Of a DNA stretch of 64,000 nt, positions 35,856-45,483 are shown one piece after another. The stretch comes from Virgibacillus necropolis (lineage in GTDB: Bacteria > Bacillota > Bacilli > Bacillales > Amphibacillaceae), in NCBI RefSeq assembly GCF_002224365.1, contig NZ_CP022437.1, positions 3,534,001 through 3,598,000 of the forward strand. The letters run 5' to 3'. Within the stretch, counting starts at the first letter, position 1, and every line of letters starts with the position of its first letter. The position numbers and the translations under genes were made by a program. Under the pieces are notes generated by a model that did not search any database, was not told where the DNA came from, and was given only the letters and a program-made list of their open reading frames with translations.

Positions 35856-36188
35856 ATCGTTCACCTCTACTTTTCTATGTTCCTTTTCGCTAGCGTCTAT
35901 GCATTTAGTCGTAATACTTTATAATTAGAAACAAAGCAAATAAATAAGACGTTAACTCCGAACAGCTTTTTTTCCACTTCCCTACTATATAACGTAAAGC
36001 TCATACATTTCAAACGTTATACACTAACGTTTTTGTATAAAATGTTTGTACAGATTGAACTGTACGTAATTGACAGGCGTATATCTTTTATTTACTTGTA
36101 AATGCTTTAATTTCCTATTATATGTATGATTTCCAATAAAATCCCTTTTGTTGTAACCTTTATATAGAAAGCCTTTTAGGAGGATTTT
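35856..36188. promoter_or_regulatory. Divergent opuA / gbsR-like control region with two inverted repeats
   Basis: AAACGTTA-tacac-TAACGTTT at 36012-36032 is a perfect 8-bp-arm repeat; GTACAG-attgaa-CTGTAC at 36048-36065 is a second. Either could be the operator for the adjacent GbsR-type regulator. Promoters for both directions must lie here. Confidence 0.5.
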
Positions 36189-36668
36189 ATGATGGAACAA
36201 ACAAATGATCAACTTACTAACAAAATTGTGACTGAATTTGCAAAAACGATTGAACTATTTGATTTGACCCCACTTGAGGCAAGACTTTTTGCCTATTTAT
36301 ATTTGATAGAAAATCCAATGACACTAGATGAAATGAGTGAGGCAATTGGTAAAAGCAAAACATCAATGAGTACTAGTATTAGAAGCTTACTAGATTTAAA
36401 ATTAGTCACACGTGTATGGAAGAAAGGCGTTCGTAAAGACTTATACCAAGCTAATGCGCAGTTGTTTAAAACATTTATGAATTCTTATACTAATAAATGG
36501 ATTGATGCAGCTAACCACCAAAGAAGCTCCTTGGGAGAGATTCAAAAGAGTTTAGATATTACTTCACTTGATGACGATCTTCTACCCATTTATAATCGTC
36601 TATCAACTATTATGGATTTCCACAAAAAAATCGAAACTTTTTTCCTCGACATGAAAAAAAATGATTAA
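36189..36668 (+). CDS. GbsR-family transcriptional repressor next to opuA
   Basis: A 159-residue MarR-like winged-helix protein of the GbsR/OpcR/OpuAR family. The HTH includes LTPLEARLFAYLYL, MTLDEMSEAIGKSKTSMSTSIRSL, and the wing VWKKGVRKDLYQ; the C-terminal part probably binds a ligand such as choline. AGGAGG precedes the ATG. Its divergence from opuAA suggests it represses the uptake operon. A second family member is at 40548. Confidence 0.88.
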   Translation: MMEQTNDQLTNKIVTEFAKTIELFDLTPLEARLFAYLYLIENPMTLDEMSEAIGKSKTSMSTSIRSLLDLKLVTRVWKKGVRKDLYQANAQLFKTFMNSYTNKWIDAANHQRSSLGEIQKSLDITSLDDDLLPIYNRLSTIMDFHKKIETFFLDMKKND

Positions 36669-36720
36669 AAAACTGATGGTCATATTTCGCTTAATTGCAA
36701 ATATTACCATCAGTTTTTTT
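36668..36720. terminator. Terminator between the gbsR-like gene and yhaI
   Basis: AAAACTGATGGT pairs with ACCATCAGTTTT, followed by T residues; the loop holds a second short pairing. Confidence 0.8.
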
Positions 36721-36736
36721 ATTGTCTAGCGCTTTC

Positions 36737-37093
36737 TTATTTACCCTTTATTGCAATACCTCGTTCTAACAACGTTATAAATTCCTTTATTAATTGTGGA
36801 AAATAGCCCTCTCTTTCTAACGCATAAATGGTTTCGTTTGGCTCCAACTTTTCAGTCAACATTCCCGCAAAATGAATCAATAAAGATGTAAAGTCCAAGA
36901 ATCCTTCTTCCTTTTGTAATAGATATTTACTTTCTAACATTTGTAGTAGCTGGAATAGTTCGCTATATTCTTCTTCTGTTACATTATTTTCTATGACTAA
37001 CTTGACCAACGGGTATTGGTTAACATCAATTAGTCTTGATAGTAATTGAACATGAAAGGACATCATTGTTATTTTATAATCATTGTGATTCAA
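36737..37093 (-). CDS. yhaI: YhaI, DUF1878 family protein
   Basis: An all-helical 118-residue protein matching DUF1878 (LSRLIDVNQYPLVKLVIENNVTEEEYSEL, LLIHFAGML). Function unknown. The start is TTG at 37093 with GGGGGTGG about 8 nt upstream; a GTG eight codons earlier lacks spacing. It is the B. subtilis neighbour of scoC and prsA. Confidence 0.85.
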   Translation of the reverse strand: MNHNDYKITMMSFHVQLLSRLIDVNQYPLVKLVIENNVTEEEYSELFQLLQMLESKYLLQKEEGFLDFTSLLIHFAGMLTEKLEPNETIYALEREGYFPQLIKEFITLLERGIAIKGK

Positions 37094-37294
37094 ACCTATC
37101 CACCCCCTATTTCCCACTAAAAAAGTTCACCAATAAACACTCTCTGAAAGCCTATGTATCAACGTCTCAGCATAAATGAAAATTATTTAATAAAAATTAA
37201 CAAAAAAACTATTGCTTTTTCATTTGAAACGTACTATTATTCATTAAGGATTGAGCCACCAATACAGCTAGAATCATATAAAGGAGGGTCAAAA

Positions 37295-37840
37295 ATGAAC
37301 TGCTGGAAATCCATAAATTTCACAAAAGAATTTGGTACAAACAGATTGTATTTTCTTTCATTTTTGATCGGGCTACTATCATTCGTATTTCTTTTTGTAC
37401 CTTTTTCTAGTATTCATGGTACGTCACACGTAAATGAATTTGGCATTGTGCCTCTCCTCGGTTTAGTTATCTTAATGCCGACTATTCATTCATTTATGCA
37501 TATATTACCATTAATTATGATGAATAAACGAACTAAAATATATTTTAACCTAAAAAAGAGTATTATTCCTACTTGTAGATATCATGCGAAAACATTTTTA
37601 TCAAAGCCAATGTCTTTAATGATGGCAATTGCACCAACATTGTTCATTACAATTCCAGGTATTTTTGCATCGTTAGTATTTGTTGATTATTATGTATATA
37701 TTCTATTATTTACAGCAATCCATATCGGAGCATCATTTACCGATTTTCTCTACACTCTTCACATTATAAAGGCGCCTAGACGTGCTTTTATTGAAAGTGA
37801 AAATGAAGGTTTCGCCATATTAGTCAAAGCAAAAAATTAA
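37295..37840 (+). CDS. DUF3267 membrane protein
   Basis: A 181-residue protein with four hydrophobic segments. The second opens with IHSFMH, the place where DUF3267 proteins carry an HExxH-like metalloprotease motif; here the glutamate is missing, so proteolysis is doubtful. AAGGAGG sits 7 nt before the ATG at 37295, and the 47-residue upstream extension in frame is rejected. Role unknown. Confidence 0.82.
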   Translation: MNCWKSINFTKEFGTNRLYFLSFLIGLLSFVFLFVPFSSIHGTSHVNEFGIVPLLGLVILMPTIHSFMHILPLIMMNKRTKIYFNLKKSIIPTCRYHAKTFLSKPMSLMMAIAPTLFITIPGIFASLVFVDYYVYILLFTAIHIGASFTDFLYTLHIIKAPRRAFIESENEGFAILVKAKN

Positions 37841-37843
37841 CAA

Positions 37844-37882
37844 AAAGAAATCACCTGAATAGCAAATTCAGGTGATTTCTTT
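37844..37882 (+). terminator. Terminator after the DUF3267 gene
   Basis: A 17-bp perfect stem (37844-37860 with 37866-37882), 5-nt loop, T-rich end. Confidence 0.85.
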
Positions 37883-38015
37883 TCGTTAAACTACTTTAAC
37901 ACTATCCATACGTAAAAAAATTTGGTAAAGTAAGAAATGTGGTGTTTTCGAAGTTCCGTAATTTATTAAACAATAATTAAGAATACATCTCCAATAGGAT
38001 TTAAGGAGGTTTGTT

Positions 38016-38201
38016 ATGAGTATAGTTTATGTATTTTATGCACTGTTTGTTCTATTAATTTTTAATTCACTGACACACCAATTTTGCTTAAAAATGGAAA
38101 TGAATCAAAAAAAGCAATCAACGGTTTTTAGGGTTATAAATCTGATGATTATGGTCTTACTTGTATCTTCCTATATCCGGGTGTTAAATGTAGTTACATA
38201 A
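38016..38201 (+). CDS. Small two-segment membrane protein (61 aa)
   Basis: Begins MSIVYVFYALFVLLIFNSLTH and has a second hydrophobic helix near the C-terminus. A strong AAGGAGG site lies 6 nt before the ATG. I do not recognise the family. It lies upstream of prsA in the same direction. Confidence 0.6.
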   Translation: MSIVYVFYALFVLLIFNSLTHQFCLKMEMNQKKQSTVFRVINLMIMVLLVSSYIRVLNVVT

Positions 38202-38307
38202 AGATTAGTAAAAACTATGTAAAATCCAAATAAGACTATTTATTTTGTTACATACTATGGTATATTAATCATTAGTTTTTAACCATTAGATTAGGAGTGT
38301 TTAATAA

Positions 38308-39225
38308 ATGAAAAAACTAGCAATTGCATTAACATTGTCAGCAGGAGTACTAAGTTTAACAGCCTGTAATAACTCAGATGCAGAATCAGGCAAAGAAGCG
38401 GTTGTAGAAACAGCAGCAGGTAATATTACAAAAGATGCATTTTATAATGAAATGAAAGATACTTACGGTGGCCAAGCTTTACAACAAATGGTACTTGTTA
38501 AAGTTCTTGAGGATAAGTACGACGTACCAAAAGAAAAAGTTGATGCTGAAGTAAAAAAACTCAAAGATCAATTTGATGAAAAGCAACTTGAAATGATGCT
38601 TCAACAACAGGGTTATAAGGATCTAGATGCATACCGAGAAGCATTAGAGATTAGCTATTTACAGCAAGCTGCTGTGACAGAAGATATTAAAATTAAAGAT
38701 GAAGAAATCAAAACACAGTACGAGCGAATGAAAACAGAAGTTAAAGCCTCTCATATTTTAGTCGCCGATGAAAAAACTGCTAAAGAAGTAAAACAAAAGC
38801 TTGCGGATGGTGGGGATTTTGCTGAATTAGCAAAAGAGTATTCGACAGACAAAGCTAGTGCTGAAAAAGGTGGCGACCTTGGCTACTTCTCAGTCGGCAA
38901 GATGGTCCCAGAGTTTGAAGACGCTGCTTATAGCTTAGAAGTTGGAAAAGTTAGTGAACCGGTAAAAACGCAGCATGGTTTCCACATTATTAAAGTGACG
39001 GACAAGCGTGACAGCGAGGCAAAAATTGGGTCGTTTGAAGAAGAAAAAGAGGGTATTCGTAGTGAGTTAGCAGCTAAGAAAGTTGACCCAGCAAAAGCCC
39101 AAGAAAAACTTACTAACTTATTGAAAGATGCTAAGATTGATGTAAAAATTGATCAATATGAAGACTTATTCAAGGTAGAAGAACCTAAGCAAGAAGGCGC
39201 TTCTAAGGAAGAAGGAAGCAAATAA
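38308..39225 (+). CDS. prsA: Foldase lipoprotein PrsA
   Basis: Extracytoplasmic peptidyl-prolyl isomerase needed for folding of secreted proteins. The 305-residue protein has signal peptide and lipobox SLTAC, an N-terminal chaperone region, a parvulin domain at about 140-235 (ASHILVADEKTAKEV, FAELAKEYSTDKASAEKGGDLG, GFHIIKVTD), and a charged tail. Order yhaI-prsA-yhaL-yhaM follows B. subtilis. Confidence 0.96.
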   Translation: MKKLAIALTLSAGVLSLTACNNSDAESGKEAVVETAAGNITKDAFYNEMKDTYGGQALQQMVLVKVLEDKYDVPKEKVDAEVKKLKDQFDEKQLEMMLQQQGYKDLDAYREALEISYLQQAAVTEDIKIKDEEIKTQYERMKTEVKASHILVADEKTAKEVKQKLADGGDFAELAKEYSTDKASAEKGGDLGYFSVGKMVPEFEDAAYSLEVGKVSEPVKTQHGFHIIKVTDKRDSEAKIGSFEEEKEGIRSELAAKKVDPAKAQEKLTNLLKDAKIDVKIDQYEDLFKVEEPKQEGASKEEGSK

Positions 39226-39235
39226 AGTGTAAATA

Positions 39236-39272
39236 AGAAGATGCTGATCCAATATGGATCAGCATCTTCTCT
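39236..39272. terminator. Terminator after prsA
   Basis: AGAAGATGCTGATCC pairs perfectly with GGATCAGCATCTTCT across AATAT. Confidence 0.85.
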
Positions 39273-39303
39273 TGGTCAATTTCATCTCGGGTTTGCGCTT
39301 TTT

Positions 39304-39498
39304 CTATTGCGACATAAATTCTTTTCGGTCTTTTGTTTCTCGTTCTTTTTCCATCCGATCAATAAAGACTCTTCCTTCACGTTCAATAAATTGTTGTTCA
39401 AGTCTACGTTCTGCCCTCATTGCTCGATAGGCCATATATCCACTTAAAAAAATAAATAAGATCATCATAATAACCCACCAAGGTACTCCAATAATCAT
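39304..39498 (-). CDS. yhaL: Sporulation protein YhaL
   Basis: A 64-residue protein with one N-terminal membrane helix (PWWVIMMILFIFLSGYMAYRA) followed by a charged helix (ERRLEQQFIEREGRVFIDRMEKER) diagnostic of the YhaL family. Made in sporulation in B. subtilis. GGGGGC precedes the ATG. Confidence 0.87.
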   Translation of the reverse strand: MIIGVPWWVIMMILFIFLSGYMAYRAMRAERRLEQQFIEREGRVFIDRMEKERETKDRKEFMSQ

Positions 39499-39568
39499 TA
39501 TATTGCCCCCTTGTCCACCTCTTCTTTAACAAGTATATGAGGACAACTTTTAAATAATGACTATGATT

Positions 39569-40516
39569 TTATTGTTCCTCAAATAAAGGTTTATAGAATG
39601 ATCGGTTATCCAGTGCAAAAATTCTTTCGGTAAACTCACCAGGCTTCACCTTTTCCAATGAACGATTTAGCATATTCATCTTAGCATCAATTAAATCAAT
39701 CAAGTGTAAGAGTTCTGCTTCTCGGACCATAGGTGGTTTTGGACTGCCCCATTCAGCTTTTCCATGATGGGATAAAACTAAATGTTGTAGAATAAGAACC
39801 TCTTCACCTTCAATTTGCAACTCACGTGCAACATGACCAATTTCTTCTACCATCATCGGAATATGTCCAAGCAATTTTCCCTCTATTGTATAAGATGTTG
39901 TAATGACACCAGATAACTCTTTTAACTTACCTAAGTCATGGAGGATAACACCCGCGTACAATAAGTCTTTATTTATTTGTGGGTAAAGCTTATGTAACTC
40001 TTTCGCTAATGCGATCATGCTAACAACATGGTGTGCCAAGCCTGATACATATTCATGATGATTTTTCGTTGCAGCAGGATACGTTAACAGTGCATCCTGG
40101 TACCTTTTAACAAATGCTCGGACAATCCTCTGCATAGTAGGATTTTTCATTTCAAAAATAGCTTCAGTCAGTTTTTCCATTAACGCTTCTTTTTCTACTG
40201 GAGCTTTTTCAATAAAATCTGTAACATGTACATCATCAGTAGACTGCGCGGGTCTTAACGATAAAATCTTAAGCTGGGCCTTACCTCGAAATTGATTGAT
40301 TTCTCCAGCTAATTTAACGATTTGCTCAGCAACAAATAGTTGTTCATCCTCTTTTGTGATATCCCATAGCTTAGCATCAATTTCCCCAGAAGAGTCTCGG
40401 AGAATTAAAGTCAAAAATGGCTTACCATTACTTGCCATACCCCGATTTGCTTCTTTAATGAGTACAAATCCATCAAAAGCATCACCAATGTTTATATAAC
40501 CCAATCCTTTGTTCAT
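39569..40516 (-). CDS. yhaM: 3'-5' exoribonuclease YhaM
   Basis: Degrades RNA and single-stranded DNA from the 3' end. The 315-residue protein has an N-terminal OB fold ([19 protein letters not shown]) and an HD domain with VILHDLGK and [10 protein letters not shown]. The ATG at 40516 has GAGGGGG upstream; an in-frame extension to 40588 has no site. In B. subtilis yhaM is joined to yhaO-yhaN; here a GbsR-like gene separates them. Confidence 0.94.
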   Translation of the reverse strand: MNKGLGYINIGDAFDGFVLIKEANRGMASNGKPFLTLILRDSSGEIDAKLWDITKEDEQLFVAEQIVKLAGEINQFRGKAQLKILSLRPAQSTDDVHVTDFIEKAPVEKEALMEKLTEAIFEMKNPTMQRIVRAFVKRYQDALLTYPAATKNHHEYVSGLAHHVVSMIALAKELHKLYPQINKDLLYAGVILHDLGKLKELSGVITTSYTIEGKLLGHIPMMVEEIGHVARELQIEGEEVLILQHLVLSHHGKAEWGSPKPPMVREAELLHLIDLIDAKMNMLNRSLEKVKPGEFTERIFALDNRSFYKPLFEEQ

Positions 40517-40547
40517 ACCCTCTTCCCCCTCAGTGCAATTATCTTTC

Positions 40548-41093
40548 TTATTCTTTTGGTATAAGATCAAAAATTTCCCCAGATTCAATAACCTGTATAA
40601 ACTTCATCAACCATTTGTAGTAATTTTGAGCATAACGAAGCCGGTCAATATCACTATTAATAGTATTCTTTAAGTCTTCATTATTTGTCGACTCGCGTAT
40701 CTTTTCCAGTTCCTCAATTGTTTCGTCAGCTTCTTCAATATTTGTTTCAGTATGATGGCGCCAGCGGTTACCAAATAGGGAAGTAAAAGATTTATACCAA
40801 TCCTCTTCCGATTTATATAAATCCTTGCGTATGCCTTTTTTAAATGTTGATTCAACCATTTTCATATCTGTTAAAGCACGTACTCCTGTCGACATGCTGG
40901 TTTTACTCATTTCAAGTGCATCTCGCATATCATCTAATGTCATAGGCTCATTTGCAAAATATAGAACACCATATAACCGGCCAACAGAAGGAGTGATCCC
41001 GTACAGATTCATATTTTTAGCAATTACTTGGATGAACTTTTCTTTTGTTTCTTCATATTGTTCCCGATTGCTTATCTCGTCTAGTTCAGACAA
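40548..41093 (-). CDS. GbsR-family transcriptional regulator (second)
   Basis: A 181-residue winged-helix protein of the GbsR/OpcR family: [40 protein letters not shown], and wing [14 protein letters not shown]. Start codon is TTG with GGAGGGG upstream. It is longer than the opuA-linked member and sits between yhaN and yhaM, with no osmolyte gene next to it. By family it may sense choline or betaine. Confidence 0.88.
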   Translation of the reverse strand: MSELDEISNREQYEETKEKFIQVIAKNMNLYGITPSVGRLYGVLYFANEPMTLDDMRDALEMSKTSMSTGVRALTDMKMVESTFKKGIRKDLYKSEEDWYKSFTSLFGNRWRHHTETNIEEADETIEELEKIRESTNNEDLKNTINSDIDRLRYAQNYYKWLMKFIQVIESGEIFDLIPKE

Positions 41094-41155
41094 TGGATGC
41101 CCCCTCCATTCGTATTATTTACCCCTTTATATATAAAAAATTTTATCACTAACTA

Positions 41156-44116
41156 TCATATTTTGCGAATAGATTCATGTAAAACAGTGATATTACTAGC
41201 AGTAAGATCTTTTATAAGTCCTTTTTTACATGTAAATAAGAGTACTTGTCTCTTTTTTGAAATACTAGCTATTAGATCCATCATGTATTCTACCCGGATA
41301 TCATCAAAATGCACAAATGCATCATCTATAATAAATGGCATGTTATGTGTCTTACTCATCACTTCACTAATTGCCAATCTTAAAGCTATATATAATTGAT
41401 CTCTTGTGCCTTGAGACAATTCATTTACCGTATACCTTAGATGGTTGGCTGATTCAACCTGAAATGGCTGATTTTTAGATGGTGCATAGACATTAGTGTA
41501 AGCATGATTGGTAAGCATAACAAAGTAATCTGATGTTTGATTGATTAGCCGTTCCATGTATTTATCACGGTAGTTATTTTTTGTTTCGACTAACATTTCC
41601 TTTGCACTTTTTAAAATAGCCCATTTTTCTCCAAGCTTATTTAGTTCAGCAGTTTCGATATGAAGACGGTGCATGATTTGGGAATGCTCGTCTGAACCTT
41701 CCATGTATGCTAAGTCAGCGTCGATTGCTGCAAATTGTTCGCGCTCTTTCTCTAATTTTTGTTCAGCTAGTTCGAGGTTTTTTTGATATTTTTTTTGTTT
41801 TTCTTCTATATCCGTTATCTCTCCTATACTGTCAGCAGCAAATTCAACTATTTTATCTTCCGAATAAGTCATGCTAAGTTGTTCCTTTATTTCTTCTATT
41901 TTCAACTTAACTTGTTTTTCGTCTTCGAGCAATGTGTTCTTTTGATAAAACTGTTCTTCCGTTTCTACCTCCGCCACTTTCATCAGGTTCAATTGTTCAC
42001 GCTGGAAAACCTGAAGTTTTTTTTTCAACGATTCAACTTGTTCGTTTGCGGTTTTCTTCCATGCTTCATATTGTTCTAATAAACGAAGCGTACCGTCATG
42101 TTCTTCTACTTTTTCATGAAGAAAGGCAAAACCAGTATCGATTGATTTATATTTCGATTCCCAATTTCTATCTTTAAGAAACCTCATTATAAATTCACGA
42201 TGATTCAACTCTACTTCCTTCACATCTGCTAATTGCTGTTTTTTACTTTTCCATTCAAGGTTTTGCTGTAATAAAGATTTAAACGCGTGATAGAATGCAG
42301 GCCAGTTACTTATATCTATTGTCTCCAAAATCGGATAAAGTTTGCGCTGATGCGTGACCTTTTCATCCACTCGATTTGCTTTTTGAATCATTAATTCATG
42401 ACGCTCTTGCCATTTTATTTGTTCAATTTTATTTGTCTCGAGTTTTTCACCAATAGTTTCCACCTGTCTTACTGCTTCATCATGACTTGAAAGTAGTTGT
42501 GTCGCTTCCTCCTTTTCTTCTAACGTAACCATTACATTATTTGAATCACCAGTATTATTTGTAATTAATTGCTCTATTGTTTCCGTTGATCGCTTACCAA
42601 TTATCCATTGAGCAATTCCAAATCCAAAACTTGCAAGCATGACTCCATAACCCCACGTATAGTCCTGAAAAAATCCAAACAGCCCAAAAAGAAGGCCTAT
42701 GATAATACTTCCACTAAAAATGATCAGGGAATTTTTATGTCTCTTATTTTTGATAGCTTCAAAATCAGTTTTCTGTTTACCTTCATTTCCCCTGTAATGA
42801 TAGTTATTGTAATCATGAACCCGGTGGGAAAGCTCATCAACTTGTTTTGCAGGTAATCGGTATTCATTACATTTGTTTAGGCTATTTTTTAATTCGATTT
42901 TTTGTTTCTTTTGAACCGCTTCTTCTTGAGCTAATTTTTCTTTCTCTATACGGAGTTGCTGAGTTTCCTCAGATAATTGTACCCATGTGTTTTCCGTTTG
43001 ATAAGTAAGGGATATATCGCTCAAATCAACAGGTTTAAGATTCGTATCGATAGCTAGTAATTCGTTTTTTAATCCAACCTCTTGCTCTTTAATCCAACCT
43101 TCCAGACGCTTTATTTCTTTTACATCTTCATTGTAAGAGTCTTGAGTTTCTAGAAGTTGTTTCACCTCATCATACGTATTAGATTTCAATAATAACTCCT
43201 TTAATTCTGCTTGTTTATTCTCGTATGAGGTGACATTGTTTTTTAATACCTGAAGTTCACTTTCAAGAGGCAAAATGTTTTCTTTTAAGGATTCCAAGCG
43301 TTTTATCCCGTCTTCAGGAAATGTAATCACCTTTGGAAAGGTTGCTAATTGGTGTTCATATTTAGAAAGTTTTTGTAAACTCGGAAGTGCTTGTCGCATC
43401 TTTTCACTTTCTGAAACATTCTTCTTTTCAACCTGAATTGTACGCTGAAGTTCCTTTATTTGCGCATTAATTTCAGCAAGCTTTGTCTTTTTTTCACTAT
43501 ATGTTTTTTCATGGCTTTTAACCGTTTGTATTTTATTAGTTAAGTCGTCAAGGTAATCAAGCTGTTGATTAATGATCGGTCTTTTACCAAACGGTTTAAA
43601 TAATTCACTAATTTTCGTATCAAGCCGTTTCTCAACAGCATAAATGTCAGTAAATCCTGTTAAACCAACCCCGAGCAAAATGTCGCCAATATCCTCTTCA
43701 TTCATCGTTTTTAAAGTGGTTAAATCTAGTGCATCAAATGAAAAAATCGACTGATAGGTCTGGCGAGTGATGCCATGTAAACGTCTTTTTAGCCATGCTT
43801 CATCTGCCTCTTCTCCATTTGGTAATAGACATTTTGCATAACCGTTATTTACTTCATCTACACGCTCAATCGTGTATTCTCCTATTCCTTCTTCCACTAT
43901 TGTCAACATTCCCCCCATTTTACCACTTGTCTTCGAACGGAAAAAAGCACGCTTTTTCGGGGATAGTCCAAATAACATAAAAAGAATAAATTGCTGAAGA
44001 CTTGACTTCCCTGATTCATTTTCACCATAAATAATCTGAAGTTCACTAGGATGAAAATCTATTTGAAAGTCATGCCATTTGGCAAATCCATATACTGTAG
44101 CACGTATAAATTCCAT
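41156..44116 (-). CDS. yhaN: AAA/SMC-like ATPase YhaN (SbcE)
   Basis: A Rad50/SbcC-like DNA-repair ATPase of 986 residues. Walker A GENESGKS lies near residue 36; long coiled coils flank a central hydrophobic hairpin of two membrane-like segments (about 470-510); the C-terminal signature SQGTRDQLYIALRLA and Walker B MPFIIDDAFVHFDD follow. ATG at 44116 lies 1 nt after the yhaO stop, with its ribosome site inside yhaO. Works with nuclease YhaO. Confidence 0.93.
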   Translation of the reverse strand: MEFIRATVYGFAKWHDFQIDFHPSELQIIYGENESGKSSLQQFILFMLFGLSPKKRAFFRSKTSGKMGGMLTIVEEGIGEYTIERVDEVNNGYAKCLLPNGEEADEAWLKRRLHGITRQTYQSIFSFDALDLTTLKTMNEEDIGDILLGVGLTGFTDIYAVEKRLDTKISELFKPFGKRPIINQQLDYLDDLTNKIQTVKSHEKTYSEKKTKLAEINAQIKELQRTIQVEKKNVSESEKMRQALPSLQKLSKYEHQLATFPKVITFPEDGIKRLESLKENILPLESELQVLKNNVTSYENKQAELKELLLKSNTYDEVKQLLETQDSYNEDVKEIKRLEGWIKEQEVGLKNELLAIDTNLKPVDLSDISLTYQTENTWVQLSEETQQLRIEKEKLAQEEAVQKKQKIELKNSLNKCNEYRLPAKQVDELSHRVHDYNNYHYRGNEGKQKTDFEAIKNKRHKNSLIIFSGSIIIGLLFGLFGFFQDYTWGYGVMLASFGFGIAQWIIGKRSTETIEQLITNNTGDSNNVMVTLEEKEEATQLLSSHDEAVRQVETIGEKLETNKIEQIKWQERHELMIQKANRVDEKVTHQRKLYPILETIDISNWPAFYHAFKSLLQQNLEWKSKKQQLADVKEVELNHREFIMRFLKDRNWESKYKSIDTGFAFLHEKVEEHDGTLRLLEQYEAWKKTANEQVESLKKKLQVFQREQLNLMKVAEVETEEQFYQKNTLLEDEKQVKLKIEEIKEQLSMTYSEDKIVEFAADSIGEITDIEEKQKKYQKNLELAEQKLEKEREQFAAIDADLAYMEGSDEHSQIMHRLHIETAELNKLGEKWAILKSAKEMLVETKNNYRDKYMERLINQTSDYFVMLTNHAYTNVYAPSKNQPFQVESANHLRYTVNELSQGTRDQLYIALRLAISEVMSKTHNMPFIIDDAFVHFDDIRVEYMMDLIASISKKRQVLLFTCKKGLIKDLTASNITVLHESIRKI

Positions 44117-44117
44117 A

Positions 44118-45344
44118 TTAATCCTCACCCTTCAGCAACTCATTTACTAACAACTGCTTCGCTTGTTGTCGCACGTCATCGATCTTCGTAATTGGTTCTA
44201 TATATTTTCGTGCTTGTTTATGACGATATAATTCTTCCATATATGTATGAATAGGTGCATCCTCACTGTGACGTAGTAATTCACCGATAAAATGTTCGCC
44301 TTTTCTTAATTCGTTTTCATTGTGCGATTGATCTATCTTAACGGTATATCGAAAAATAAAATCCCATCTACTTTCCGTCATCAATGTATCATTTAGTAGC
44401 TCTATCGTATCCTCAATCAAGCCATCTCGTACCCATAAGTTTAATGCTGGATTTGTTCCCTTTAATTCTACCGACAGCAATTGTGGAACCTCATACTTTT
44501 GTTCTTGAATCGTATCCCGTATCACTTCTTCTAAAGCGTGTGGTTCCGTGCAGTTAGATACATCCACTAGTAATGTATTAAATTGGATCGCTTGTAAAGG
44601 AAGGAAGCATACATCAGTCTGGCTTTTATTTAGAACAACATGATAACATCCTCTTGCACCTGTTTCTTTACGATTTCGACCTTGAGTGTTACCTGAGTAC
44701 ACGATAGGTGGATTCTGCTTTAACATTTCAGGTTTATGAATATGCCCAAGAGCCCAGTAATCAAATTCCTTATTCGTAAGCTCGCTCAAATAAAACGGCG
44801 CATATGTATCATGTTCCGTATTACTAATTAAGCTTCCATGAAGCATGGCGATATGGAAGGGGACTTCTTGATTATGAAGTTTAAATTCAGCGGTTTTGTT
44901 TTGTAGAACCGATCGATTTTCGTAGCTAAACCCATAGATGTTAGCTACTGATTTAGCTTGTTTAGTAAATGTAAAATGGTTTACCTTTTCTTCGTTAAAA
45001 ATATATACATTGTCAGGGTACACGACAGGGTACGTATTACCGCTTACAAAATCATGATTACCGTAAGATAAATAAACCTTTATGTCATAACGGTTTAGTT
45101 CTTCAAAAGCTTTCTTTAATTTAATTTGTGCTTTTAAGCTTTGACGTTCATTATCAAATAAGTCTCCTACTAATAAAATAAAATCTACTTTTTTTGAAAT
45201 AGCTGTTTTAACTAGATTATCTAGAGCATTAAATGTACTGACTTGAATTTGTTTAAAAATATTTTCTGGTACACTCGCCATGCCTTGAAATGGACTATCT
45301 AAATGTAGATCTGCTGCATGAATAAATGATAGTTGTTCCGTCAT
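44118..45344 (-). CDS. yhaO: DNA repair metallophosphoesterase YhaO (SbcF, Mre11/SbcD-like)
   Basis: A 408-residue calcineurin-like nuclease with metal motifs DLHLD (residues 11-15), GDLFDNE, YGNHDF and LGHIHKP. Forms an SbcCD-like complex with YhaN. AGGAG precedes the ATG. A LexA-like box lies 58-71 bp upstream of the start codon. Confidence 0.94.
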   Translation of the reverse strand: MTEQLSFIHAADLHLDSPFQGMASVPENIFKQIQVSTFNALDNLVKTAISKKVDFILLVGDLFDNERQSLKAQIKLKKAFEELNRYDIKVYLSYGNHDFVSGNTYPVVYPDNVYIFNEEKVNHFTFTKQAKSVANIYGFSYENRSVLQNKTAEFKLHNQEVPFHIAMLHGSLISNTEHDTYAPFYLSELTNKEFDYWALGHIHKPEMLKQNPPIVYSGNTQGRNRKETGARGCYHVVLNKSQTDVCFLPLQAIQFNTLLVDVSNCTEPHALEEVIRDTIQEQKYEVPQLLSVELKGTNPALNLWVRDGLIEDTIELLNDTLMTESRWDFIFRYTVKIDQSHNENELRKGEHFIGELLRHSEDAPIHTYMEELYRHKQARKYIEPITKIDDVRQQAKQLLVNELLKGED

Positions 45345-45401
45345 CGTTATACATCTCCTAACTTTACGTTATTGATAATCTATTTTACCAAAAGATGAAT
45401 A

Positions 45402-45415
45402 CGAATGCACGTTCT
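45402..45415 (-). promoter_or_regulatory. Candidate LexA box upstream of yhaO
   Basis: On the minus strand AGAACGTGCATTCG matches CGAACRNRYGTTYG at 12 of 14 positions. The B. subtilis yhaONM unit belongs to the LexA regulon, which supports the call. Confidence 0.55.
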
Positions 45416-45441
45416 GCCTCGTTTTTCCCCATAAAAAGATT

Positions 45442-45469
45442 CCCCATATAGCTAATCAACTATACGGGG
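45442..45469 (-). terminator. Terminator after yhaP
   Basis: On the minus strand CCCCGTATAG pairs with CTATATGGGG, followed by TCTTTTTAT. Confidence 0.8.
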
Positions 45470-45483
45470 CTCTTTGTGATTTT

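Noticed and set aside
37154-37294. 47-residue extension of the DUF3267 protein
   Set aside because: It would place the strong AAGGAGG site inside the gene; ATG at 37295 fits.
40836-41093. ScoC (Hpr) candidate
   Set aside because: The wing and KTSMST helix match the GbsR family, not MarR-type ScoC.
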